This document shows, piece after piece, positions 1 to 7,263 of a stretch of 64,000 nt of DNA; position 1 is the stretch's first letter, and the number at the start of each line of letters is the position of its first letter. Location: contig NZ_JAKRFD010000008.1 of the NCBI RefSeq assembly GCF_022348185.1, positions 1-64,000 on the forward strand, given 5' to 3'. Source of the stretch: Epibacterium sp. Ofav1-8 (GTDB lineage: Bacteria; Pseudomonadota; Alphaproteobacteria; Rhodobacterales; Rhodobacteraceae). A model generated the notes under the pieces. It worked only from the letters and a program-made list of their open reading frames with translations. It had not been told where the DNA came from and did not search any database. Position numbers and translations under genes: made by a program.

Positions 1-2610
1 CGCAAGTTCGAATATTCGGCGCTGGAGGGCACCATCGGGGCAGATGGCTTTGACGGCTACACCCGGGATTTTTACAAGGGCGGCTGGTTCCGCAGCGACA
101 AGAACGTCTATGGCGCGGTGGATGCGGGGCTGGATGCGGCGCTCGATCAGCAGGTTGCCGGGCTGACCTCCGGCCTTCTGTCGATGTCGGAGGCGCTGGG
201 GCTGGGCTCTGAAGCGCTGGCGGAGTTCGAAGGCTATACGCTCTCGGTGATGACCTCCGGGCGCTCGCAGGAGCAGATCCAGCAGGACATCGCCGATCAC
301 ATGGCGGCGGCCTCCAATCAGATGGCGGATCTGATCCTCGGCACCGATGACTTCACCCGCGCCGGGGAAAGCGCCTCGGACACCCTCTCGCGGCTCTCGG
401 GCAGCCTGGTGGCGGTGAATGACGCCATGGATCTCTTGGGCGGCACCGCCTTTGACGTGTCGCTGGCGGGTGGTGATCTGGCCTCTGACCTGCTGGCGGC
501 CTTTGGCGGCTCGGAGGCCTTCTCCGTGGCGATCTCGCGCTATTTTGACGGCTTCTATACCGAGGCGGAGCGCAGCGAGACCGTCCTGCGGCGACTGGAA
601 GAAGAGTTCGAGGAACTGGGGCTTGCCATGCCCGCCTCGCGCGAAGCCTTCCGCGAGCTGGTCGAAAGCCTCGATCTGAGCACCGAGGGCGGGCAGACCC
701 TCTATGCCGAACTGCTGCGGCTGGCCGGGGCGATGGATGAGGTGCTGCCGCAGGTGGGCGCCTTCACGGCGGAACTGGCCGGGCTGGCGCAGGAGATCGG
801 TGGCGAGATTGGCGTCCATATCGATGCGGCCCAGGATATGGTCAGCGCGGCGCGGGAGGCGGCGGCGGATTGGCGGCGCACCTCCGAGGATCTGCGCGGC
901 TTTGTCTCCGATCTGCTCACCACCGAGTTGAGCGCGGCCAGCGATGCCCAGACCGCCACGGCGCAGAAGGCGCGCCTGGATGCGGCCTTTGCCGGGGTGC
1001 AGGCTGGTGATGCCTCGGCGGCGGCGGCGCTGCCGGATCTCGCCCGCAGCTACCTGCGCAGCGCCCGCGACATGGCGGCATCGGATCTCGATTATCGCCG
1101 GATTGCTGCCGAGGTGCAGGCGCAGATGTCCTATGCGGCGGGGATCGCGGATCTGGAAGCGGGCAATGATGAGGTGCTGGCGGGGCTTTATGAACAGCAG
1201 ATCGAGGTTCTGACCGCGCTTGGCACCTTCCTGCAATTTGAGGGGCTGACGGCGGATGAGGTCGCCAATCTGAGCGAGGGTGTGCAGGCGCTGGCCGAGG
1301 ATTGGGATGGCACGGTGGCCTCCTTCGAGGCGTCGCTGTCGGCGCTCGAAAGCGCCATCGAACAGGCCGAGGCCTTCAGCTATGACGATCTGGTCGGCGC
1401 GCTGGATGTGGCGGTGACGCTGGATGACAGCGCCCCGGGCTGGCTGCGTGAGCTGGTCGAACAGGCCGACACCGGCATTCGCACCACGCTGGATTTTGTC
1501 ATCCGTCGCGATGACCTGACACCGGCGGATCGCTGGATTGCCACTCATGCGCTCTCGCAGCATGTGGCAACGCTGGATCTGGTGCTGGGCGCGGATCTGG
1601 ATGCGGAGAGCCGCAGGCTGGCGCTGACCACGGCGGCGGATCTGCGCCGCCGGGTGATGCTGGATCTGACCCGGGATCTCGACCCGGAGACCCGGTCGCT
1701 GGTGCTGACCCGCTCCGCCAACCTGTCGCGCCGGGTGACGGTGGCCCTGACCGGGGCCGGGGCCGACACGGTGGCGCGGCTGAGCGAGATTGCCGGGCTG
1801 ATCGGCGATGGTGGCGGCAGTGGTCGGCTGACCTTTGGCGGCGGCGTGGTGCTGGAGGCCGATGATGTCTTTGCCGATCTGGCGACACAGACCGAACGGC
1901 TGCAGGAGCCGCTGGACCGCCTGCGCGGCATGCTGGGCGAGCTGCGCGATGCGGTGGAGGCGGATCGGCTGGCGCGGGCGGCGCAGACCCAGATTGCCGC
2001 GTTGCAGGCGCAGGGGCAGACCGTGGCCAGCAGCCTTGCGGATCGCAGCGAGGCGGCGGGGCTCATCGGCCAGATCGAGGCGCTGGAGCGCCGGACCGGC
2101 GTGAGCCTGACCCGCTCCGGCGGCCGCGATGCGGAGCTGCGGCTCTCAGAGGTCTCCGGGCGGATCATCTATGATGCGGATTACCTCACCTATGGGGGCG
2201 GGGCGGATCTGGCGGGCTTCCGCGCCGCCTTCCGGGGCGCGGATGGGCTGGAGGCGCAGATCCGCGCCTACAACCAGCGCTACAACGGCAACGAGGATCA
2301 GATCGAGACCCTGCGGGCGCAGATCCGGGATCTCGGCGGTATTCCCGCCTTTGCCCGGGGCGGGGCGCATAAGGGCGGCGCGCGCATCGTTGGCGAGCGC
2401 GGCTGGGAGATCGAGCACACCGGCCCCGCGCGCATCCACAGCCATGCGGAGTCGGTGGCGATGCTCGACAACCGCCCGCTGGCGCGGGGGATCGAAGATC
2501 TGACCCGCCATGTGGTGGCGCAGGGGCAGGCGTTGCAGCTGGTCGTGGACCGGATCGCCAATCAGATGGACGATTGGGACGAGATCGGCCTGCCGGGGGA
2601 GCGGAGCTGA
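1..2610 (+). CDS. Phage tail tape-measure-like protein, C-terminal part (5' end outside window)
   Basis: The frame is open from base 1 to the TGA at 2608-2610, giving 869 visible residues; the true start lies upstream. The protein is rich in Ala, Leu, Asp and Arg and predicted largely helical, with repeated 'RRDDLTPADR'-like stretches around residues 480-570. It ends with a Gly-rich block (GGARIVGERGWEIE) that is typical of the C-termini of siphophage tape-measure or tail-tip proteins. The family sets tail length and sits inside the tail tube. The stop overlaps the ATG of the next tail gene, so the two are translationally coupled. A large minor tail protein is the alternative. Phage origin is supported by all seven genes downstream. 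Confidence 0.72.
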   Translation, partial: RKFEYSALEGTIGADGFDGYTRDFYKGGWFRSDKNVYGAVDAGLDAALDQQVAGLTSGLLSMSEALGLGSEALAEFEGYTLSVMTSGRSQEQIQQDIADHMAAASNQMADLILGTDDFTRAGESASDTLSRLSGSLVAVNDAMDLLGGTAFDVSLAGGDLASDLLAAFGGSEAFSVAISRYFDGFYTEAERSETVLRRLEEEFEELGLAMPASREAFRELVESLDLSTEGGQTLYAELLRLAGAMDEVLPQVGAFTAELAGLAQEIGGEIGVHIDAAQDMVSAAREAAADWRRTSEDLRGFVSDLLTTELSAASDAQTATAQKARLDAAFAGVQAGDASAAAALPDLARSYLRSARDMAASDLDYRRIAAEVQAQMSYAAGIADLEAGNDEVLAGLYEQQIEVLTALGTFLQFEGLTADEVANLSEGVQALAEDWDGTVASFEASLSALESAIEQAEAFSYDDLVGALDVAVTLDDSAPGWLRELVEQADTGIRTTLDFVIRRDDLTPADRWIATHALSQHVATLDLVLGADLDAESRRLALTTAADLRRRVMLDLTRDLDPETRSLVLTRSANLSRRVTVALTGAGADTVARLSEIAGLIGDGGGSGRLTFGGGVVLEADDVFADLATQTERLQEPLDRLRGMLGELRDAVEADRLARAAQTQIAALQAQGQTVASSLADRSEAAGLIGQIEALERRTGVSLTRSGGRDAELRLSEVSGRIIYDADYLTYGGGADLAGFRAAFRGADGLEAQIRAYNQRYNGNEDQIETLRAQIRDLGGIPAFARGGAHKGGARIVGERGWEIEHTGPARIHSHAESVAMLDNRPLARGIEDLTRHVVAQGQALQLVVDRIANQMDDWDEIGLPGERS

Positions 2611-3515
2611 TGGACTTCAACATCATTGCACCGATGCCCGTGAGTGAGGTGGAGCTGATCGCCTCGAACATCCCGGAGGATGATCATCCGGACTGGGACA
2701 GCGCCGCCACCTATGACCAGGGCGCGCGGGTGATCTCCACCCTGTCGCACCGGATCTATGAAAGCCTGGTGGACAACAACCAGGGCCATGATCCGCTGGG
2801 GGATGACGGCAGCCATTGGCTGGAGATCAGCGCCACCAACCGCTGGCGGGCCTTCGATCAGCGCCGCTCCAACACCGCAAAACAGGCGGACCGGATCACC
2901 TATTCGGTGGTGCCGACGCAGGATTGCGATGCGATTGCGCTCTTTGGTCTGACCGCGGGCACGGTGCGGATCGAGGTCTGGGACGGGGCGGCGCGCATCT
3001 ATGATCGGAGTTTTGCGATGGCCGACACCGGCCATGTGGTCAGCGCCTATACCTGGTTCTTTGGCGGCGTGGTCTATGCCCGCCAGAAGGTGCTGAACGG
3101 CTTTCCCGGCTATATCGGCCACCGCATCGACATCACCATCGATGCCACCGGCGCCATGGCGGAGGTGGGCCATATCGTCATGGGGCGCAACAATCTGCTG
3201 GGGCGGGTGCGCAACCGGCCCACGGTCCAGTTCGTCAGCCACAGCCGCAAGGGCTATGACGACTTTGGCAATGAGATCCTGGTCAAGCGCGGCTCCACCC
3301 GCAAGGTCGACCTGTCGCTCCTGGTGCCGACGCATCAGGCGCAGCGGGTGATGGACATCGTGGCCGAGGTCGATGGTCTGGCGACGGCGTTTTACGTCTC
3401 CGGCGATGCCCCGTCCTTCGGGATCGAGGGCCTGGGCTTTGTCGATGACCACAGCCAGCCCATCGATGTGGCTGGCGAGTCCGTCTTCCCCCTGATTTTG
3501 AAAACCTTAAAATAG
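2610..3515 (+). CDS. Prophage tail-associated protein, function unknown
   Basis: A 301-residue protein of unknown function. I chose the ATG at 2610 because it overlaps the stop of the tape-measure gene (TGATGG junction) and is preceded by a purine-rich GGGGGAGCGGAG. Residues 30-75 (WDSAATYDQGARVI, then ESLVDNNQGHDP and WLEI) resemble the short aromatic carbohydrate-binding-like modules found in phage tail and baseplate proteins. The rest is predicted beta-rich. There is no signal peptide or membrane segment. Its position between tape measure and fibre suggests a tail-tip or hub component. The role is inferred from position only. Confidence 0.6.
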   Translation: MDFNIIAPMPVSEVELIASNIPEDDHPDWDSAATYDQGARVISTLSHRIYESLVDNNQGHDPLGDDGSHWLEISATNRWRAFDQRRSNTAKQADRITYSVVPTQDCDAIALFGLTAGTVRIEVWDGAARIYDRSFAMADTGHVVSAYTWFFGGVVYARQKVLNGFPGYIGHRIDITIDATGAMAEVGHIVMGRNNLLGRVRNRPTVQFVSHSRKGYDDFGNEILVKRGSTRKVDLSLLVPTHQAQRVMDIVAEVDGLATAFYVSGDAPSFGIEGLGFVDDHSQPIDVAGESVFPLILKTLK

Positions 3516-3528
3516 GAGAGTGCCACAG

Positions 3529-4470
3529 ATGAGCATTCCAGGCTTCTCACCCTTCCCCGAGATCCCCCAGCGCAGCACGCCAGAGGCGGATTTTGACGCC
3601 AAGATGTACGCGCTGTTCCAGCACTTCGCGACCACCCATCGCAATGAGCTCTTGGCCTTTATCGAGTTTTTGGAAAACAACTCCACCGTGATCGATGCGG
3701 CGCTGAACGGCACAACCATCGGCCTCACCGATCCGGCGGCGGCGAAGTTCACCACGCTGGAGGCGGACAGCATTGGCGGCGCGGCGGTGCAGGCGAATGC
3801 GACAGATGCGAGCGACGACAAACTGCTGAAGGTCGGGGCAGGGGGCATTCTGGCGACCAACCCGCCGAACCTCGCGGACCCCGCGCAACTGGACGCGCCC
3901 GCCGGTCTCTACAGCATTGCCGCGTCGGACGGCTGGCCCTTTGACGGTGCGCTCCTGCAACTGCGCCGGAACGCGGGGCGCGGGGTTCAGATTGCGGCGC
4001 GGGGATCGTCCTCGGCCCCCAATGCCTCCAGCGAGATCCTTGTGCGCACCTCCGGCAACAGCTTTGGCGGGTGGGCGCGGTTGATCCATGCCGAAAACCT
4101 GCTTGGCACCGTCTCGCAGTCCGGCGGCACGCCCACGGGCGCGGTGATCGAGCGCGGCAGCAATGCCAATGGCGAATATGTCCGCTTTGCCGATGGCACC
4201 CAGATCTGCCGCCGACAGGCCGTGCCGGACTACTCATCACAGAACACCCGCCAACAGTTCAGCTATGCCGCAACCTTCGCGGATCTGGCCGAGGTCTGGT
4301 GCGGCTATTCCATCCAGGGCAACGGCAACACCGCCGCCTGGGACGCCGCCGACGGTCTCTTTGTCTTTGGCGGTCTGGCTGCCGCGCAATGGGAGGTCAT
4401 CCAGCGCAAATCGGGGCAGCCGGACAGCGGCTATCCGATCAATCTCATCGCCTATGGCCGCTGGTTCTAA
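3529..4470 (+). CDS. Prophage tail fibre / receptor-binding protein (pyocin-knob-like)
   Basis: A 313-residue protein. The ATG at 3529 is preferred over the GTG at 3520 because TAGGAGAG at 3513-3520 is at Shine-Dalgarno distance from it. Residues 1-55 are helical. The middle (about 120-200: PAGLYSIAASDGWPFDG through FGGWARLIHAENLL) resembles the 'knob' repeats of pyocin and phage fibres. The sequence ...GEYVRFADGTQICRR is a signature of C-terminal fibre domains in many alphaproteobacterial prophages. It probably contacts the host surface. It lies between tail genes and the small accessory genes, as fibre genes usually do. Confidence 0.72.
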   Translation: MSIPGFSPFPEIPQRSTPEADFDAKMYALFQHFATTHRNELLAFIEFLENNSTVIDAALNGTTIGLTDPAAAKFTTLEADSIGGAAVQANATDASDDKLLKVGAGGILATNPPNLADPAQLDAPAGLYSIAASDGWPFDGALLQLRRNAGRGVQIAARGSSSAPNASSEILVRTSGNSFGGWARLIHAENLLGTVSQSGGTPTGAVIERGSNANGEYVRFADGTQICRRQAVPDYSSQNTRQQFSYAATFADLAEVWCGYSIQGNGNTAAWDAADGLFVFGGLAAAQWEVIQRKSGQPDSGYPINLIAYGRWF

Positions 4471-4482
4471 AGGAGACACCGC

Positions 4483-4806
4483 ATGCACCTCTCATTCACT
4501 CCGGTTCGCCAGGATCAGGAACTGAGCGTCACCCGCCAGGGCGACAGCCTGACGATCAATGGCGAGACTTTCGACTTCGCGCCGCTCCAGGAGGGCGATG
4601 TGCTGCCCCGCGCGGCTGTGGCCTGCGACTGGCTGGCCTCCGATGTGACCCGCGCGGGCGGCGAGATCCACCTCACCCTGATCCTGCCCCATGGGCCGGA
4701 TGCACCCGAGGCCACCCGCTTTCCGCAGCCGCTGAGCCTGACCGGCGACGGGCCGGTGCCGCTCCCGGCCTATGAGACCACCGCCACAGAGGATCCCGCG
4801 CCATGA
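4483..4806 (+). CDS. Small prophage protein, function unknown
   Basis: A 107-residue acidic protein that starts 12 bp after the fibre gene, with AAGGAGA upstream of its ATG. The N-terminal half is beta-like (LSVTRQGDSLTINGETFDF). The C-terminal half is Pro-rich and ends PAP. There is no membrane segment. Its stop overlaps the next start (ATGA at 4803-4806). Such proteins commonly sit between a tail fibre and a DUF4376 protein in Rhodobacterales prophages. I do not recognise a function; a fibre-assembly or chaperone role is only a guess from position. Confidence 0.6.
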   Translation: MHLSFTPVRQDQELSVTRQGDSLTINGETFDFAPLQEGDVLPRAAVACDWLASDVTRAGGEIHLTLILPHGPDAPEATRFPQPLSLTGDGPVPLPAYETTATEDPAP

Positions 4807-5210
4807 GCACCATCGACTTCTCCCAGGTCATCACCGCCCAGGACCGCACCGAGGCCGCACGGGCACAGGCGCTGGCCGATCTGGCCGATCTGCGCTGGCA
4901 GCGCACACTTGCGGGTGTGACCCTGCCCGGCGGCCTGCACATGCCGGGCGATGAAACCACCCGCCTCGCGCTCTCCGGCGCGGTCAGTGCCTTGCAGCAG
5001 GGCATGATCGGAGAGCCGGTCGCCTGGAAGACACCGGCGGGCTTTGTCGAGCTGACGCAAGAAGAGATCAAGGTCGCAGCGGCGGCAGTGGTGCAGCACG
5101 TCCAGGCCTGCTTTGCCGCCGAGGCCGCCGTGGCCGCGCAGATCGAGGCCAGCGCCGATCCGGCGGGCTTGGATGTTCAGGCGGCCTTTGACGCCGCACT
5201 CGCAGGATAA
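4803..5210 (+). CDS. DUF4376-like prophage protein
   Basis: A 135-residue protein overlapping the previous gene by 4 bp. It has the DUF4376 pattern: a helical N-terminus (AQALADLADLRWQR), a short beta segment (GVTLPGGLHMPGD), and an Ala-rich helical tail with WKTPAGFVELTQEEI, in which Trp and the following residues are typically conserved. DUF4376 proteins lie next to tail fibre genes and are thought to assist fibre assembly or form part of it. It is probably cytoplasmic or virion-associated. The family name is recognised by pattern; the role is inferred from position. Confidence 0.65.
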   Translation: MSTIDFSQVITAQDRTEAARAQALADLADLRWQRTLAGVTLPGGLHMPGDETTRLALSGAVSALQQGMIGEPVAWKTPAGFVELTQEEIKVAAAAVVQHVQACFAAEAAVAAQIEASADPAGLDVQAAFDAALAG

Positions 5211-5228
5211 GGGCGCGAAAGGATGGCC

Positions 5229-5549
5229 ATGATTGAAAACAGCGATCGCGGGATCACCATGAACAAATCCCTTGCCTGGACCGTGGCCTGCGGTTTGGTC
5301 GGGGCGGGGCTTTGGGTCGGGATGCAGCTCGCGACCCTGCGCGGTGAAACAGCCGGTCTGTCCCAGACGATCACCGCCCTGCGCGCGGATCTGACCGCTT
5401 CCGAAGCCCGCCAGGTGACCCTGACCGCCCGTGTGCGCACCAATGAAACCGCGCTCGCCCGCCAGGATGAGCGCCTGTCCCTCATCCTCTCCACCCTCAA
5501 CAAGATCGACAACCGGCTCGAACGCATGGAACGCGCCCCGATCCGCTGA
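5229..5549 (+). CDS. Small single-pass membrane protein with coiled coil (prophage lysis region)
   Basis: A protein of about 106 residues with one N-terminal membrane span (around WTVACGLVGAGLWVGMQLA) and a C-terminal helix of heptad character (residues 45-100). There are three possible starts: ATG at 5223, 5229 and 5259. I prefer 5229 because GAAAGG lies 6 bp before it. It lies just upstream of the endolysin, so a spanin-like or Rz-like role is plausible, but spanins vary too much to call. It may equally be an accessory membrane protein. No homology was tested. Confidence 0.5.
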   Translation: MIENSDRGITMNKSLAWTVACGLVGAGLWVGMQLATLRGETAGLSQTITALRADLTASEARQVTLTARVRTNETALARQDERLSLILSTLNKIDNRLERMERAPIR

Positions 5550-5574
5550 TCCACCACCCGACATTCTGAAACCA

Positions 5575-5605
5575 CCCCGCCTCGCCAAGGTCACCTTGCG
5601 CGGGG
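5575..5605 (+). terminator. Stem-loop between the small membrane protein and the endolysin gene
   Basis: CCCCGC (5575-5580) pairs with GCGGGG (5600-5605), and an inner AAGG/CCTT pair closes a short loop. The sequence CGTTCTCATTT follows. It looks like a weak terminator or attenuator ahead of the endolysin ribosome-binding site (TTTGGAGGC). Confidence 0.35.
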
Positions 5606-5625
5606 CGTTCTCATTTGGAGGCGGC

Positions 5626-6393
5626 ATGACCGACATTCTCACCTTTGACACCTTGGAAAAGATCACCGGCAAGATTCCGAACGCCAGCGCGCAGGAGGCA
5701 AACGCCCGGTCGTTCCTGCTGTCGCTGAACGCCTATGGTGGCGACCTCGGGCTGAACCGGCGGCACCGCCTGTCCTGTCTTCTGGGGCAGGTGCTGCTGG
5801 AAAGCGGGGCCTTTCGCTATGACCGCGAGCTGTGGGGGCCGACACCGGCGCAGCAGCGCTATGACATCCGCACCGATCTCGGCAACACGCCGGAACGCGA
5901 CGGCGATGGCTACCTGTTGCGCGGGCGCGGGCCGATCCAGATCACCGGGCGCTGGAACTATCGCGCGTTTACCGCCTGGGCGCGTGGCCTTGATCATACC
6001 GCGCCGGACTTTGAGGCCGATCCGGATGCGGTGCTGACCGATCCCTGGGAGGGTCTGGTTGCGCTTTGGTATTGGACCGCACGGGGGCTGAACGCGCTGG
6101 CCGATCTCGGCGACGTGCGCGGGATCACCCGCAAGGTCAATGGCGGCTTCAATCATCTGGCAGAGCGGCAGGCCTGGACCGACCGGGCACAGCTTGTCCT
6201 TCTTGGTCATGCGGCCACGGATGCGCGCGCCTTCCAGCGCTCCGCCGACCTGACCGTGGACGGGGTGATCGGCCCCAAGACTCGCGCCGCGCTGCATCAG
6301 GCGCTGCTTGCCCTGCCGCCTGTGTCCGCACCTCCGAAACCCGCGCCACGCCCGAACTGGCTGTGGCGCATCCTCGCCTTCCTCCGCAGCTAA
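5626..6393 (+). CDS. Endolysin: GH19-type muramidase/chitinase with C-terminal peptidoglycan-binding domain
   Basis: A 255-residue lysis enzyme. The ATG at 5626 is chosen for its strong TTTGGAGGCGGC upstream. An earlier in-frame start would read into the preceding stem-loop. Residues 30-190 form a GH19-like domain. LLGQVLLESGAF contains the expected catalytic Glu (about E59), and YLLRGRGPIQITGRWNY is the classic GH19 signature. Residues 205-235 (FQRSADLTVDGVIGPKTRAAL) form a PG_binding_1 repeat, followed by a Pro-rich linker and a Trp/Leu-rich end that could touch the membrane. It cleaves cell-wall glycans at the end of the phage cycle. There is no signal peptide, so release needs a holin, for which the next gene is a candidate. 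Confidence 0.88.
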   Translation: MTDILTFDTLEKITGKIPNASAQEANARSFLLSLNAYGGDLGLNRRHRLSCLLGQVLLESGAFRYDRELWGPTPAQQRYDIRTDLGNTPERDGDGYLLRGRGPIQITGRWNYRAFTAWARGLDHTAPDFEADPDAVLTDPWEGLVALWYWTARGLNALADLGDVRGITRKVNGGFNHLAERQAWTDRAQLVLLGHAATDARAFQRSADLTVDGVIGPKTRAALHQALLALPPVSAPPKPAPRPNWLWRILAFLRS

Positions 6394-6437
6394 GCGGTGG
6401 TCGGCTTTCTTCTCCCTGAAATCGAAAGGATTGACTG

Positions 6438-6779
6438 ATGAATGACATCTTGCAGGAATTGCTGCCGGTGGCCCTGAGCGGGCTGAGCGTGCTGTTGACG
6501 GCGCTGATCGGCAGCGCGGCCCATACCGCCAAACGGCGCTGGGGTCTCGACATCGAGGCCCGCCACCGCGACGCGCTGCACAGCGCCCTGATGAGCGGCA
6601 TCCGCGCCGGTCTGGAGCGCGGCCCCAATGAGGCGGCGGAGGTCCTGATCCGCGAGGCCGTGGATCATGCCAAGGCCTCTGTCCCCGACGCGATCCTGCG
6701 CCTGGGGCCGAACGATCAAGTGTTGCAGAACCTCGCCCGCAGCAAGCTCGCCAGTGTGGTGGGCGGCCTCATTCATTGA
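6438..6779 (+). CDS. Holin-like small membrane protein
   Basis: A 113-residue protein with a hydrophobic N-terminal segment (residues 5-28, LLPVALSGLSVLLTALIGSA) and a soluble helical C-terminus. The architecture matches single-pass LLH-type phage holins or holin-like accessory proteins. It is the last gene of the prophage and follows the endolysin by 44 bp. GAAAGGATTG stands before the ATG. If it is a holin, it would form the lesions that let the endolysin reach the wall. The small membrane protein at 5229 is the other candidate for that role. Confidence 0.55.
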   Translation: MNDILQELLPVALSGLSVLLTALIGSAAHTAKRRWGLDIEARHRDALHSALMSGIRAGLERGPNEAAEVLIREAVDHAKASVPDAILRLGPNDQVLQNLARSKLASVVGGLIH

Positions 6780-6786
6780 CGAATAA

Positions 6787-6812
6787 GGGCTGGCGGCAAT
6801 CGTCGCCAGTCC
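6787..6812 (+). terminator. Candidate terminator of the prophage lysis operon
   Basis: A nine-pair stem (GGGCTGGCG at 6787-6795 with CGCCAGTCC at 6804-6812, one G-U) and an 8-nt loop begins 7 bp after the last phage stop. There is only a modest T content downstream (ATTCCTTC). Confidence 0.45.
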
Positions 6813-7228
6813 ATTCCTTCAGTGCCACAAGCTCGGACAAGAGTCGCAACCGTATTGAAATCATGTTCGGCAGGCTCAAGGCTTGAAGGCGCGAGGTAGC
6901 TTGATAGGACAGGTGTCCAAGGGCCTTCGTCTCGGCAATAGTACTCGCCGCAACAGTCATCTATTGGCTGTGAGTCCTGAGTCTCGTGCCACGTAATCCA
7001 ACGGCGAGTATTAATGAGAAAACGTCGGTGATACGACGTTTCTACGATTTAACATCACAACTATATGTAATTAATAACTATTCGTTGCTTCTCGACCGCA
7101 CCAACTTGCCAACAGGTTTGGCGACTGGGTTTTCAATCAGATTGGTCTTTTTGACCCCTTTGCGGCTGTTGCCTGTCAGAAGGCGCGTGCCCGTGCGAAG
7201 GTGTTGCAACGGGCCCGGTATGCGCCTT
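6813..7228. other. Non-coding stretch at the probable prophage right border
   Basis: No convincing gene lies in these roughly 415 bases. The part from 6990 to 7100 is distinctly more AT-rich than its surroundings, with ATATGTAATTAATAACTATT near 7060-7080. I find no tRNA gene and no integrase. The left end of the prophage is outside the window, so the attachment core cannot be identified by repeat matching. The junction with host DNA is inferred to lie here. Confidence 0.4.
7020..7041. repeat. Inverted repeat in the prophage border region
   Basis: AAACGTCG (7020-7027) and CGACGTTT (7034-7041) form a perfect 8-bp inverted repeat with a 6-base spacer. It could be a terminator stem without a U-run, or a protein-binding site. 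It is not followed by a gene on either strand. Confidence 0.5.
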
Positions 7229-7260
7229 GGCTTTGGCCACCCGGGGGCGGTTGGCCAGCC
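7229..7260 (-). terminator. Candidate terminator stem-loop after the GGDEF/EAL gene
   Basis: TGGCCA (7234-7239) pairs with TGGCCA (7252-7257), extended by GGC/GCC across a 2-nt bulge. It begins 4 bp downstream of the minus-strand stop at 7264. There is no clear U-run, so it may be Rho-assisted or simply stabilising. Confidence 0.35.
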
Positions 7261-7263
7261 CTG

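Noticed and set aside
6769-6960. A 63-codon minus-strand frame just after the holin-like gene
   Set aside because: It overlaps the terminator stem and the end of the holin-like gene, and there is no ribosome-binding site. It may be a remnant but cannot be supported.
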